In this document: positions 17,414 through 25,423 of the stretch, in pieces
Position numbering within the stretch: the first letter of the stretch is position 1
How the letters are laid out: each line of letters begins with the position of its first letter
From: DASPWW01 sp963841715
GTDB taxonomy: Bacteria > Actinomycetota > Thermoleophilia > Solirubrobacterales > 70-9
DNA: 64,000 bases
Assembly: GCA_963841715.1 (NCBI GenBank)
Contig: CAWJDP010000004.1
Location: forward strand, 248,001 to 312,000
Direction: 5' to 3'
The notes under the pieces: generated by a model
The model's database searches: none
The model's input: the letters and a program-made list of their open reading frames with translations, nothing else
What the model was told of the DNA's origin: nothing
Made by a program: the position numbers and the translations under genes

Positions 17414-18363
17414 CACTCCACCTCCTCGATGACCGGCTCGCCGGTGAGCTCGAGGAAGACGTCGTCGAGGGTGGGACGCCGCAGGCCAAGCTCGCTCGCG
17501 GAGATCCCGGCCTCCTGGAGCGCCCCCGCGGCTGCGGCGACGATCCCGACCCCGTCGCTCTGCGCGTGGACGCAGACGGTGCCGTCGCGCCCGGGCTGGG
17601 GCTCGCCGAGGCCGTGCGCTGCGAGGACCTCGCCCGCTCGCTCGCGATCGCCGGGATCCGCGAGCCTGACCTCGAGCATCTGGCCGCCGACGTTGTCCTT
17701 GAGCTCGTCGGCGGTTCCCTCGGCGACGATTCGCCCATGGTCGATGACCGCGATCCGGTTCGCGAGCCGGTCGGCCTCCTCGAGGTACTGGGTGGTGAGG
17801 AACACGGTCGTGCCGTCGGCGACGAGGCCGCGGACGACCTTCCAGATCTCGGTCCGGCTTCGCGGGTCGAGCCCCGTCGTCGGCTCGTCGAGGAACAGGA
17901 CCTCGGGGCGCGCGAGCAGGCTCGAGGCGAGGTCGAGGCGGCGTCGCATTCCCCCCGAGTAGGTCTTGACGCTGCGGTCGGCGGCGTCGGCGAGGTCGAA
18001 GCGCGCGAGCAGATCGTCGGCGCGCGTCCGGACATCGTCGCTCGCCAGATGCGCGAGGCGGCCGAACATGCGCAGGTTCTCGCGACCGGTCAGGATCTCA
18101 TCGACGGCCGCGAACTGGCCGGTGAGCGCGATCTTCCGCCGCACGGCCTCGGGATCGCGCGCGACGTCGTGTCCGAGGACCTCGGCGCGCCCCGCATCGG
18201 GGGCGAGCAGCGTCGCAAGGATGCGAACGATTGTCGTCTTGCCGGCGCCGTTCGGGCCCAGCAGGCCGAGCACCTGGCCGCGCTCGACCTCGAGGTCCAC
18301 GCCGTCGACCGCGACGACCTCTCCGAAGCGCTTTCCAAGCTGCTCGACGCGTACCGCGGGCAC
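17413..18363 (-). CDS. ABC transporter ATPase, DrrA-like
   Basis: This 316-residue ATPase of the daunorubicin-resistance (DrrA) subfamily has Walker A GPNGAGKT, signature YSGGMRRRLD and Walker B LFLDEPTTGLD. The switch region is LTTQYLEEAD, where Gln replaces the usual His, as is normal for DrrA. A regulatory C-terminal domain ends with R-R-P-T-L-D-D-V-F-L-E-L-T-G. The start GTG 18363 gives V-P-A-V-R-V-E-Q-L. It is the first gene of a minus-strand operon with the permease, the zincin and the methyltransferase. Confidence 0.92.
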   Translation of the reverse strand: MPAVRVEQLGKRFGEVVAVDGVDLEVERGQVLGLLGPNGAGKTTIVRILATLLAPDAGRAEVLGHDVARDPEAVRRKIALTGQFAAVDEILTGRENLRMFGRLAHLASDDVRTRADDLLARFDLADAADRSVKTYSGGMRRRLDLASSLLARPEVLFLDEPTTGLDPRSRTEIWKVVRGLVADGTTVFLTTQYLEEADRLANRIAVIDHGRIVAEGTADELKDNVGGQMLEVRLADPGDRERAGEVLAAHGLGEPQPGRDGTVCVHAQSDGVGIVAAAAGALQEAGISASELGLRRPTLDDVFLELTGEPVIEEVE

Positions 18364-18404
18364 GCCACCGATGGTAGAAGCGTCGGGGGCTCGCCCGCCG
18401 CGGC

Positions 18405-19715
18405 CTACCGTTCCTCGGGTTCGGAGGTGGGAGGCGCACCCGTCTCGACATCGAGTGCGGTCTGCCCGGGTCCTGGAGGCTCGCCGCTCGCTCCGGCAAC
18501 GTCGAGGCGCGCTCCGATTGGGCCACGGTAGGTCCATCCGCGGTACCTCCGCAGCAGCGCCAACAGGCCGAGGAGCCCTGCAAGGGCGGAGAGGCCGCCG
18601 GCATAGGCGAGCGTGCCGCGGGGTCCGATCGCGGCGACGAGCAGCCCGCCCGCCGCGAACGCACCGAGCTCGGCCGAGTTCCGGATCCCGTTGTAGGCCG
18701 CGAAGGCACGTCCGTGTAGGCGGTCCGGAACCCGGAAGTGGATAAGACTGCGGAACATGACGTTCTTGACGCCGTGCGCGAGGCCGCCGACGAGCGAGCA
18801 CGCGAGGAAGAATGCGAAGCTCAGCCACAGAGCCGGGAGAGCCAGCGCGCTGCCCTGGATCGCGACGGCGGCGAGCCCCGCGGAGGCGACGGCCCGGGTC
18901 CCCACTCGCCGCGACAGCAGCAGGGCGCCGAGCGCCATCCCGGCGGTCCAGATCGAGAGCATCAGCCCGTAGGCGACATCGCCCCTGTGGAGCACGTCCT
19001 CGACGAAGAACAGCTCGCCAACCCAAACCGCCGACATGAACAGGAGCGAGCTGAACGCGACGATCATCGCCAGGGACAAGACGCGGTCGCGAGAGAGCTC
19101 CGCGATGCCGTCGCGCGCCCGCAGCGCGCGCTCGCCGTCGGCGAGGTCCTTCGGCTCGCGACGTACGCGAAGCGCGAGCGCGCCGCCGGCGACGATCGCG
19201 AAGGTCGCGGCGTCGACGATCATCGCCAGCTCGAGGCCCCCAAGGGAGAACAGGACGCCGCCCAGCAGCGGGCCGATCCCGAAGCCTATGTAGCGGAAGG
19301 TCTCGACGTGCCCGTTCGCCTCCTGAATCCGCTCCTGCCCGACGAGCGGCGGAACGAGGGAGAACTCCGTCGGCTGAGAGATAGCGAACACCACGCCGAG
19401 CAGCGCCGTCAACGCCAGCGCCGATGCGATCCCGCTCGAAAACCCGAGGGCGATGGAGCCGATGGCGCCGAGCGCCGAGATCGACGCGAGAAGGCGCGTC
19501 GCCTCGATCCGGTCGACGAGCAGCCCGGCATGGGCCGCGATCGCCACGGAGGGCCCGAAGAGGCATACCCACAGGGCTGCGACAGCGATCCCGGAGTCCG
19601 TCGTCTCCCTGACGTGGAGACCGAGCGCGACGATCGCGACCCAGTCGCCCAGCGCCGAGACGCCGACCGACCCGGCGACGAGGCGAAAATCACGATCCCT
19701 CAGCAGGCTCCCCAC
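18405..19715 (-). CDS. MFS transporter
   Basis: This major facilitator of about 436 residues and 12 helices belongs to the group of enterobactin-exporter/macrolide-efflux-like carriers (MFS_3). It starts SLLRDRDFRLVAGSVGVSALGDW, with the typical Asp-Trp in helix 1, and contains the L-L-V-D-R-I-E-A-T-R loop. The substrate is unknown. GTG occurs twice (19718 and 19715). The second is preferred because CATACT lies 8 bases upstream of it. The C-terminal tail is polar. It diverges from the AEC carrier gene. Confidence 0.85.
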   Translation of the reverse strand: MGSLLRDRDFRLVAGSVGVSALGDWVAIVALGLHVRETTDSGIAVAALWVCLFGPSVAIAAHAGLLVDRIEATRLLASISALGAIGSIALGFSSGIASALALTALLGVVFAISQPTEFSLVPPLVGQERIQEANGHVETFRYIGFGIGPLLGGVLFSLGGLELAMIVDAATFAIVAGGALALRVRREPKDLADGERALRARDGIAELSRDRVLSLAMIVAFSSLLFMSAVWVGELFFVEDVLHRGDVAYGLMLSIWTAGMALGALLLSRRVGTRAVASAGLAAVAIQGSALALPALWLSFAFFLACSLVGGLAHGVKNVMFRSLIHFRVPDRLHGRAFAAYNGIRNSAELGAFAAGGLLVAAIGPRGTLAYAGGLSALAGLLGLLALLRRYRGWTYRGPIGARLDVAGASGEPPGPGQTALDVETGAPPTSEPEER

Positions 19716-19723
19716 CACGCCGC

Positions 19724-19729
19724 AGTATG
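19724..19729 (-). promoter_or_regulatory. Possible -10 box of the MFS gene
   Basis: CATACT on the minus strand lies 8 bases before GTG 19715. It supports that GTG over the one at 19718. Confidence 0.35.
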
Positions 19730-19776
19730 GCGCCGTCTGCGGAGCGCCGCCGGGTGCGGCCTGCTAGAAGCGCGCG

Positions 19777-20697
19777 ATGCTCGCAGTGGTCCTTGCGATC
19801 GTGGTCTCGAGCGCCGGCGGCGTCTGGGCCGAGCGGCGGTGGGGCGGCCGGGCCGGCGTGTTCACGCGGCGCGCGCTTCTGTTCGTCCTCTACGTGGTCC
19901 TGCCGCCGGTCACGTTCTTCAACCTTGCCCACGCGAACATCGGTCTCAACGAGGATGTGGGGATCGGGCTCGCGTGGGTCGCGCTGGCGATCGCCGCGAC
20001 GCTGTCGTGGTTCATCGGCGCGCGCCTGCTCCGCCTCGAGCGGCCGGCCGTCGGGTCGATGATCTGCTGCACGCTCATCGCCAACACCGCCTACCTCGGC
20101 TACCCGGCGGTTGCCGCGCTGCTCGGCCTCGACGCGCTATCGACCGCGGTGGCCTACGACGTCCTCGTCGCGACCCCGTCACTGCTGCTCGGCGCGTTCT
20201 CGGTCGGGGCCGCGTTCGGGAGCTCGGCAGGAGCGGGTGCGTCCGAGCGTGTGCGCTCGTTCTTCACCCGCAATCCGCCCCTGTACGCGGCGCTGCTCGC
20301 GCTCGTCGCCCCGAGCTCGCTTGCGCCCCAGGTGCTCGTCGACGCGTCGCGGATTGTGATCGTGGCGATGCTCCCGCTCGGCTTTTTCGCCGTCGGCGCC
20401 GCGCTCGCCGAGGAGGCCGACGAGGGCGCGCTGCCGATCCCGCCCCCGTTCGAGCGCCCGGTGGCCGCGACCGTGGCGGTCAGGCTCGCCGTCGCACCCG
20501 GCCTGCTGTATCTGCTCGCGGCGCCGCTGATCGACCTCCCGGGGCCGTATCTGCTGCTCGCGGCGATGCCGTGCGGGATCAACTCGATGATCGTCGCCCA
20601 CGCCTACGGGCTCGACCTGCGGCTCACCGCCGAGTCGGTCACGTGGTCGACGACGATCGCCGTCGCGGTCGCCGGGGCGGTCACGCTGCTGACCTAG
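19777..20697 (+). CDS. AEC family transporter
   Basis: This 306-residue protein has about ten hydrophobic helices and the AEC (auxin efflux carrier/malate permease) pattern. Signatures are F-V-L-Y-V-V-L-P-P-V-T-F-F-N-L and N-T-A-Y-L-G-Y-P in the first half, and L-L-A-A-M-P-C-G-I-N-S-M-I-V-A near the end. Bacterial members export or exchange organic acids; the substrate is not known. The upstream TAGAAG, 6 bases before ATG 19777, suggests a leaderless start. It ends 10 bases before the VOC gene. Confidence 0.82.
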   Translation: MLAVVLAIVVSSAGGVWAERRWGGRAGVFTRRALLFVLYVVLPPVTFFNLAHANIGLNEDVGIGLAWVALAIAATLSWFIGARLLRLERPAVGSMICCTLIANTAYLGYPAVAALLGLDALSTAVAYDVLVATPSLLLGAFSVGAAFGSSAGAGASERVRSFFTRNPPLYAALLALVAPSSLAPQVLVDASRIVIVAMLPLGFFAVGAALAEEADEGALPIPPPFERPVAATVAVRLAVAPGLLYLLAAPLIDLPGPYLLLAAMPCGINSMIVAHAYGLDLRLTAESVTWSTTIAVAVAGAVTLLT

Positions 20698-20700
20698 ACT
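20695..20700 (+). promoter_or_regulatory. Possible -10 box of the VOC gene
   Basis: TAGACT overlaps the stop codon of the AEC gene and lies 7 bases before ATG 20708. The sequence around it (CTAGAN-N-GCGCGCGATGCTC) closely resembles that in front of the AEC gene. Confidence 0.4.
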
Positions 20701-20707
20701 GCGCGCG

Positions 20708-21064
20708 ATGCTCCACCACGTCTCCCTCGAGGTCCCCCAGGCCGACATCGAGCGCTCGATCGAGTTCTGGTCGAAGCTCGGCTTCGACCAGGTCACGGCC
20801 CCCGACGCGATCGCCGGCTACGTGACCTGGCTCGAGCGCGACGACAACCAGGTCCACTTCATTCACACCCCCGAGCCGACCGTGCCCTCCCTGGGCCACC
20901 CCGCCGTCGTCGCCCCCGACTTCGACGCCACCGTCGAGCGGCTGCGGAGCGCGGGCTTCGAGGTCCACGAGGCACAGGAGCTGTGGGGGCAGCCCCGCGC
21001 GTTCGCCGTCATGCCCGGCGGGCAGAAGGTCGAGCTCATGGCCGCGCCACCCGGCGCCGGTTGA
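20708..21064 (+). CDS. VOC (glyoxalase/bleomycin resistance) family protein
   Basis: This 118-residue vicinal-oxygen-chelate protein contains two beta-alpha-beta-beta-beta modules. It opens M-L-H-H-V-S-L-E-V, with a candidate first metal ligand His, and ends with a Glu in Q-K-V-E-L-M-A-A-P that could be the last ligand. Such proteins act as lyases, dioxygenases or drug-binding proteins; no specific role can be assigned. It lies between the AEC carrier and the ThyX-like gene on the same strand. Confidence 0.8.
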   Translation: MLHHVSLEVPQADIERSIEFWSKLGFDQVTAPDAIAGYVTWLERDDNQVHFIHTPEPTVPSLGHPAVVAPDFDATVERLRSAGFEVHEAQELWGQPRAFAVMPGGQKVELMAAPPGAG

Positions 21065-21084
21065 CGCCGGGGGCGGTTCATAAG

Positions 21085-22683
21085 ATGGACCGGATGCGCT
21101 ATCCGGTCGAGTCGTTCAGCGATGAGGAGCGGGCTCTGCTCGAGCCCCGCTTCACGAATCTCGACCTGCCGGTGTTCTGCCTCGTCAACCTCCCTGAGAC
21201 CGTCAAGGGAGCGCTGTTCGCGCGCTACTCCCGCTACCCGGGGACGCTCCGCCGCCTCTATCTCGAGGAGTTCGCCGCCGAGGTCCCAGACGGCGGGCGG
21301 CCGTTCGACGGCGTCGAGGGCGAGCGCGCGGCGGGCCTCTACGAGCGCGTGTTCATGGGCTTCGGCGACGACTCGATCGCCCAGGTCGGAGGCGCCCACA
21401 TCGCCTGCGAGTGGGTCTCGAACGTGGTCACGAAGCTGCTCCAGCGCGGCCGCCTCGCGGCGTACCTCGAGCAGTCGACCCGCTACATCCCCTACGACCG
21501 GGAGATGCCGGACGGCGGCCACCGCTACTTCTCCGACGCGGAGCTCGGGGGCGAGTATCGGGCTGCGATGGATGATCTTTTCGCGATCTACTCGCGCGGG
21601 CTCGAGCGGGTCCGGGCGTGGGCGGCGGAGAAGTGGCCGCGCGCCGAGGAGCCTCAGGCGGCATGGGAGCGATCGATACGGGCCAAGGCGCTCGACCTCC
21701 TCCGCGGGCTTCTGCCCGCTTCGACGCTGAGCCACGTCGGGATCTTCGCCGACGGGCAGGCCTATGAGCAGCTCCTGCTCCGGATGCTCGCCTCGCCGCT
21801 TCCCGAGGCGCGCCAGTTCGCCGAGATGATGCTGACCGAGCTCGCGAAGGTGATCCCGAGCTTCGTCGGGCGGGTCGAGCGTCCCGACCGCGGCGGCGAT
21901 TGGATCGCATACCTGCGCGAGCGCCGCGAGGCGACCGAGCGCTGGGTCGGCAGGCTCGGCCTCGACCGCGAGCACCGAAGCGACAACCCCTCGCTCGAGC
22001 TCGTCCACGTCGACGGGACCGAGGAGGACCTGCTCGCCTCGTCGCTGTTCGAGGCCGCCGGCGTGCCCGAGGCCGAGATCCACGCCGCCGTCGGGGCCCT
22101 CGAGCCCGAGGAGCGAGCCCGGATGCTGGGCGAGCTCGCCGGCGAGCGCCGCAACCGACGCCACCGGCCGGGGCGCGGATGGGAGGCGGTCCGCTACCGG
22201 TTCGAGATCGTCTCCGACTACGGCGGGTTCCGCGACCTCCAGCGCCACCGGATGCTGACCTGCCAGTGGCAGCGGCTCTCTCCCGACCTCGGGGCGGGGA
22301 CCCCGGGCGAGGTCCGCGAGGCCGGGTTCGGCGACGAGTACGAGCGCGCGCTCGAGATCTCGCGGACCGAGTTCGAGCGGCTCGCGGCGGCGGGGCTCGG
22401 CGAGGCGGCGCCGTACGCGCTCTGCCTCGGCTACCGGATCCGCTACGTCCTCGACCTCAACGCCCGCGAGGCGATGCACCTGTGCGAGCTCCGCTCCGGG
22501 CGCGAGGGCCATCCGACCTACCGCGCCGTGGCCCAGGCCATGCACGAGCGGATCGCCGACGTCCACCCGGGGATCGCCGCGGCGATGAGCTACGTAGACA
22601 CCTCGGTCGAGCCGCGCCTCGAGCGGATCCTGAGCGAGATCCGCACCCACCGCCGTCGCCTCGCCGCGGCGCGGGCCGCATAG
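21085..22683 (+). CDS. Tandem FAD-dependent thymidylate synthase-like protein (ThyX family), diverged
   Basis: This 532-residue protein holds two ThyX-like halves. Canonical ThyX (about 250 residues) converts dUMP to dTMP with FAD and uses the motif RHR-x7-S. The N-terminal half (about 60-270) has D-D-S-I-A-Q-V-G-G-A-H and then RGR-x7-S-T-R-Y, with His replaced by Gly. The C-terminal half (about 365-525) has D-L-Q-RHR-x7-R, with the Ser replaced by Arg. Each half thus keeps a different part of the motif, and the activity is uncertain. Annotated double-length ThyX-like proteins occur in actinobacteria. The start is ATG 21085; ATG 21094 is possible because CATAAG (21079-21084) would then be 9 bases upstream. 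Confidence 0.75.
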   Translation: MDRMRYPVESFSDEERALLEPRFTNLDLPVFCLVNLPETVKGALFARYSRYPGTLRRLYLEEFAAEVPDGGRPFDGVEGERAAGLYERVFMGFGDDSIAQVGGAHIACEWVSNVVTKLLQRGRLAAYLEQSTRYIPYDREMPDGGHRYFSDAELGGEYRAAMDDLFAIYSRGLERVRAWAAEKWPRAEEPQAAWERSIRAKALDLLRGLLPASTLSHVGIFADGQAYEQLLLRMLASPLPEARQFAEMMLTELAKVIPSFVGRVERPDRGGDWIAYLRERREATERWVGRLGLDREHRSDNPSLELVHVDGTEEDLLASSLFEAAGVPEAEIHAAVGALEPEERARMLGELAGERRNRRHRPGRGWEAVRYRFEIVSDYGGFRDLQRHRMLTCQWQRLSPDLGAGTPGEVREAGFGDEYERALEISRTEFERLAAAGLGEAAPYALCLGYRIRYVLDLNAREAMHLCELRSGREGHPTYRAVAQAMHERIADVHPGIAAAMSYVDTSVEPRLERILSEIRTHRRRLAAARAA

Positions 22684-22777
22684 CCGAAGCGAGCGCGAAC
22701 CTTCCCGCCGAGGCGATCCCCGCGGCTTCCGCGTGCGTATACGTTTACGTGGAATGATGTAGAGGTTGAGGAGGGGG
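22684..22777. other. Spacer before the cupredoxin gene
   Basis: This 94-base gap holds the AT-richer segment G-TATACG-TTTACGT near 22738-22750, including the palindrome CGTATACG. A strong Shine-Dalgarno GAGGAGGGGG follows just before ATG 22778. It probably contains the promoter, but no clear -35/-10 pair can be assigned. Confidence 0.35.
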
Positions 22778-23533
22778 ATGAGAGGCAGGAAGGCAGCGAT
22801 CGGCGCCTACTTCGTCGCGGCGGCGCTGGCCGTGCCGTCGCTCGTCGCGGCGCAGGCGCCGAGCGGCGACCCCTCGTCCCCCGTGACCGCGACCCAGGCG
22901 GACCCGTCGAGCGGCGCCGACGTCGTCCAGCCGAGCGCGCGCGTCAGCTCTTCGGCCGCTGCCTCGACCTCCCCCCCCACGAGCCCGGCCTACGGCTCCA
23001 AGCGCGCGAAGTCGACCGCCGGGATCTCGACCTCGAGCTCGGTGAAGATCGTCAACTTCGAGTTCTCGCCGAAAAAGATCTCGGTCGGTGTCGGCGACAC
23101 GGTGACGTGGACGAACAACGACGACGTCACCCACAACGCGACCGGCGACGGGATCAAGACCGGGGACCTGAAGCAGGGCCAGAGCGGCTCGCACACGTTC
23201 AGCAAGGCCGGGACCTACAGCTACATCTGCACGATCCACCCGAGCATGAAGGCGTCCGTCGTCGTCGGCGGGGGCGGCGGTGGTGGTGGAGGAGGCGGAG
23301 GCGGCTCTGGAGGCGGCGGCGGCACGAGCGCCTCGACCTCCTCGTCGACCGACTCGTCGAGCACGGGGCTCTCGGAGTCGGCCGCCGGCTCGTCGTCGGG
23401 CGCCGCGGGCTCGAGCTCGAGCCTGCCGATGACCGGCGAGGACCTGGGCGGACTCGCGGTCGCGGGCGCGCTGCTGCTGACCGCGGGCGCGGTCGTTCGC
23501 CGCCTGCGGCCCCGCAGCCGCTGGATGAGCTAG
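22778..23533 (+). CDS. LPxTG-anchored cupredoxin-domain protein
   Basis: This 251-residue exported protein has a signal peptide (M-R-G-R-K then a hydrophobic stretch to A-A-Q-A), a Ser/Thr/Pro/Ala-rich spacer and a plastocyanin-like domain (about residues 90-165). A Gly- and Ser-rich linker follows, then LPMTG, a hydrophobic helix and a basic tail. All four type-1 copper ligands are visible: His in DVTHNATG, then Cys, His and Met in YICTIHPSM. It should be a copper protein held on the cell wall by sortase. No sortase gene is in the window. ATG 22778 is chosen over TTG 22766 because of the Shine-Dalgarno 7 bases upstream. Confidence 0.88.
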   Translation: MRGRKAAIGAYFVAAALAVPSLVAAQAPSGDPSSPVTATQADPSSGADVVQPSARVSSSAAASTSPPTSPAYGSKRAKSTAGISTSSSVKIVNFEFSPKKISVGVGDTVTWTNNDDVTHNATGDGIKTGDLKQGQSGSHTFSKAGTYSYICTIHPSMKASVVVGGGGGGGGGGGGGSGGGGGTSASTSSSTDSSSTGLSESAAGSSSGAAGSSSSLPMTGEDLGGLAVAGALLLTAGAVVRRLRPRSRWMS

Positions 23534-24072
23534 GAGCCGGCGGCGAGCTCGATCGTCGCGCGCATGAACGCCGGCAGGTCCGGCGGCCGGCGCGATGTGA
23601 CGAAGTTGCCGTCGACGACGACCTCGGAGTCCTCCCAGGCCGCGCCGGCGTTTCGCATGTCGTCGGCGATCGCCGGGACGGACGTGACCCGCCGTCCCTC
23701 GACGATCCCGGCCGAGACCGGAACCCATCCCGCGTGGCAGATGAACGCGATCGGCTTGCCGGCCTCGTTCATCGTGCGCACGAGCTCGAGCACGCTGTCG
23801 TCACGGCGCAGCTTGTCGGGCCCGAATCCGCCCGCGATCACGAGCAGGTCGAGGTCGGCGGCGGCGATTTCGGCGGCCGCGTCGTCCGTGGTCAGCTCCA
23901 CCCCCTGCTTCCCCGTCATGGACGCGCCCGCCTCGGAGCCGACGAATGCGACGCGCGCCCCAGCCTCCTGGAGGCGGTAGTAGGGATAGATCGCCTCGGC
24001 GTCCTCGAACAGGGGGCCGATCATCACCGCGGCCCGCCTTCCGGCCAGCGGCAGGTCACCCTCATCCGCCAT
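23530..24072 (-). CDS. DJ-1/PfpI family protein
   Basis: This 180-residue protein has a type 1 glutamine-amidotransferase-like fold. The nucleophile elbow is F-I-C-H-A-G-W (reactive Cys followed by His), the conserved Glu is in L-F-E-D-A-E near the N-terminus, and V-I-A-G-G-F-G-P-D is the oxyanion-side loop. This combination matches the PfpI/YhbO group, associated with deglycation or protease activity and stress resistance. The gene ends four bases into the convergent cupredoxin gene. Confidence 0.88.
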   Translation of the reverse strand: MADEGDLPLAGRRAAVMIGPLFEDAEAIYPYYRLQEAGARVAFVGSEAGASMTGKQGVELTTDDAAAEIAAADLDLLVIAGGFGPDKLRRDDSVLELVRTMNEAGKPIAFICHAGWVPVSAGIVEGRRVTSVPAIADDMRNAGAAWEDSEVVVDGNFVTSRRPPDLPAFMRATIELAAGS

Positions 24073-24137
24073 CTGAGATCCCTCTCCCGCTCACTGCCAA
24101 CCGCGGTCGGATCGCAGAGCGCGACGCGCGGCGCGCG

Positions 24138-25310
24138 TCACAGGTGCCTCCGCTTCTCGCACTTGCGCGCCCGGTCATGCGAGGGCCCGCCGTCGCACAG
24201 GTCCTTGCCGCCCCCGCCGTTGATCGTGTCGGCGCCCGCGTCGCCACACAGCTTGTCGTTGCGGCCCTTGCCGATGATCACGTCGTTGCCGGCGTCGCCC
24301 ACGATCACGTCGCGCTTCTTGGTGCCCACGAGCCGGTCGTCTCCCTCGGTGCCGACGATCGTCGGGCGGGCGTGGCCGCAGCGCTCGGGTTCCGCGGGGT
24401 AGTAGAGCTCTGCGGCGCTGTGCGCGAACTGGGGGCCGAACAGTATCCCGGGGAAGTCCTCCGCGTCGGTGTATCCGGTGTTCGACGCGACGAGGTTGCC
24501 GCGAATCGTCCACGGGCCGCCGCTCGAGCCTCCGGTCATGTCGCATTCGATCCCGACGCCCCGCGGCGCCAGCCTGATGTCCTCGGCGGCCGTTCGCCCC
24601 CCGCAAGTCTCGAGCGTCTCGCCGTCAAACGGCGGCTCGGCCGGATAGCCGTAGGCGCGCCACGTCTGGTGGGGAGGCTGGAAGAGGGCAATTCCCAACG
24701 CCCCGACGGTGTCCTCGACGGTGCGCCCGCCCGACGGCGCGACCTCGATCGCGCCGTGGTCGTTGGGCAGCTGGAACCCCTGCGCGACCAGCGACGGGAT
24801 GCTGAGCCTCGTCGCCGGGAACTGGCCGAACGGGCTCTGGCCGTCGTGGTAGCCGGGGACGAACGTGACGTTGGTGAAGAAGCCCTGAGCCCAGATGCAG
24901 TGGCTGGCCGTGAGCACGAACGAGTCGGTCTCGGTGTTGATCACCGAGCCTGTGCAGCTCACGTTGCCGACCTTCGGGATCGTCGCGAAGATCCGTCCCA
25001 CCGCCCGGTTCGGATACGACGTCGTGTCGGGCTCCGCCACGGCCCGCGTCGCCGCGGGCGAGCCACTGCGCGCTCCCGCTCCGCGCTTCGCATTCCGCCC
25101 GCCGGCGACCGCGAGAACGCGCCCAGCCGCGTGGCGCATCCGCGACGGCGTCCAGTACTCGCGCACGTCGCGGGCCGACTTCGGCCCCGCGAGCGGCCGC
25201 TTGTCGAGGACGCCGGGGTGATCCGCGCTCGCCATCGCGGACTGCGCAAACAACGCCGCGAGCACGCTCACGGTGCCAATCATGGGGACCCTGCCCGTCA
25301 AGCGCCGCAC
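24138..25310 (-). CDS. Secreted trypsin-like serine protease with RTX-like Ca-binding repeats
   Basis: This is an exported S1-like protease of about 390 residues. The signal peptide is V-R-R-L-T-G-R-V-P-M-I-G-T-V-S and so on, to A-M-A-S-A. Catalytic residues are His in LTASHC and Ser in DMTGGSSGGPW; the Asp is probably in L-P-N-D-H-G-A. The last 75 residues contain GTEGDDRLVG, VGDAGNDVIIG, CGDAGADTINGGGGKD and DGGPSHD, which are nonapeptide-like repeats of the calcium-binding RTX type. RTX repeats usually follow type I secretion, whereas here they sit on a Sec-type protein. GTG 25310 is favoured over ATG 25283 because it supplies the basic n-region; no clear Shine-Dalgarno decides it. Confidence 0.82.
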   Translation of the reverse strand: MRRLTGRVPMIGTVSVLAALFAQSAMASADHPGVLDKRPLAGPKSARDVREYWTPSRMRHAAGRVLAVAGGRNAKRGAGARSGSPAATRAVAEPDTTSYPNRAVGRIFATIPKVGNVSCTGSVINTETDSFVLTASHCIWAQGFFTNVTFVPGYHDGQSPFGQFPATRLSIPSLVAQGFQLPNDHGAIEVAPSGGRTVEDTVGALGIALFQPPHQTWRAYGYPAEPPFDGETLETCGGRTAAEDIRLAPRGVGIECDMTGGSSGGPWTIRGNLVASNTGYTDAEDFPGILFGPQFAHSAAELYYPAEPERCGHARPTIVGTEGDDRLVGTKKRDVIVGDAGNDVIIGKGRNDKLCGDAGADTINGGGGKDLCDGGPSHDRARKCEKRRHL

Positions 25311-25423
25311 CGCTGAATCGTAGAGTCTTCCCAACACCGGGGCGTCACCCGCACAGCCCTCCCGGGAAGATAGCTTTCGGTCAATCGCCCGCTCCGGGCG
25401 CGCAGAAGAGAAGGAGGAGAGCG

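Noticed and set aside
24138..24400. Tandem DNA repeat at the end of the protease gene
   Set aside because: The repetition is at protein level (Asp/Gly RTX-like nonapeptides) with varied codons, so it is not a separate DNA repeat element.
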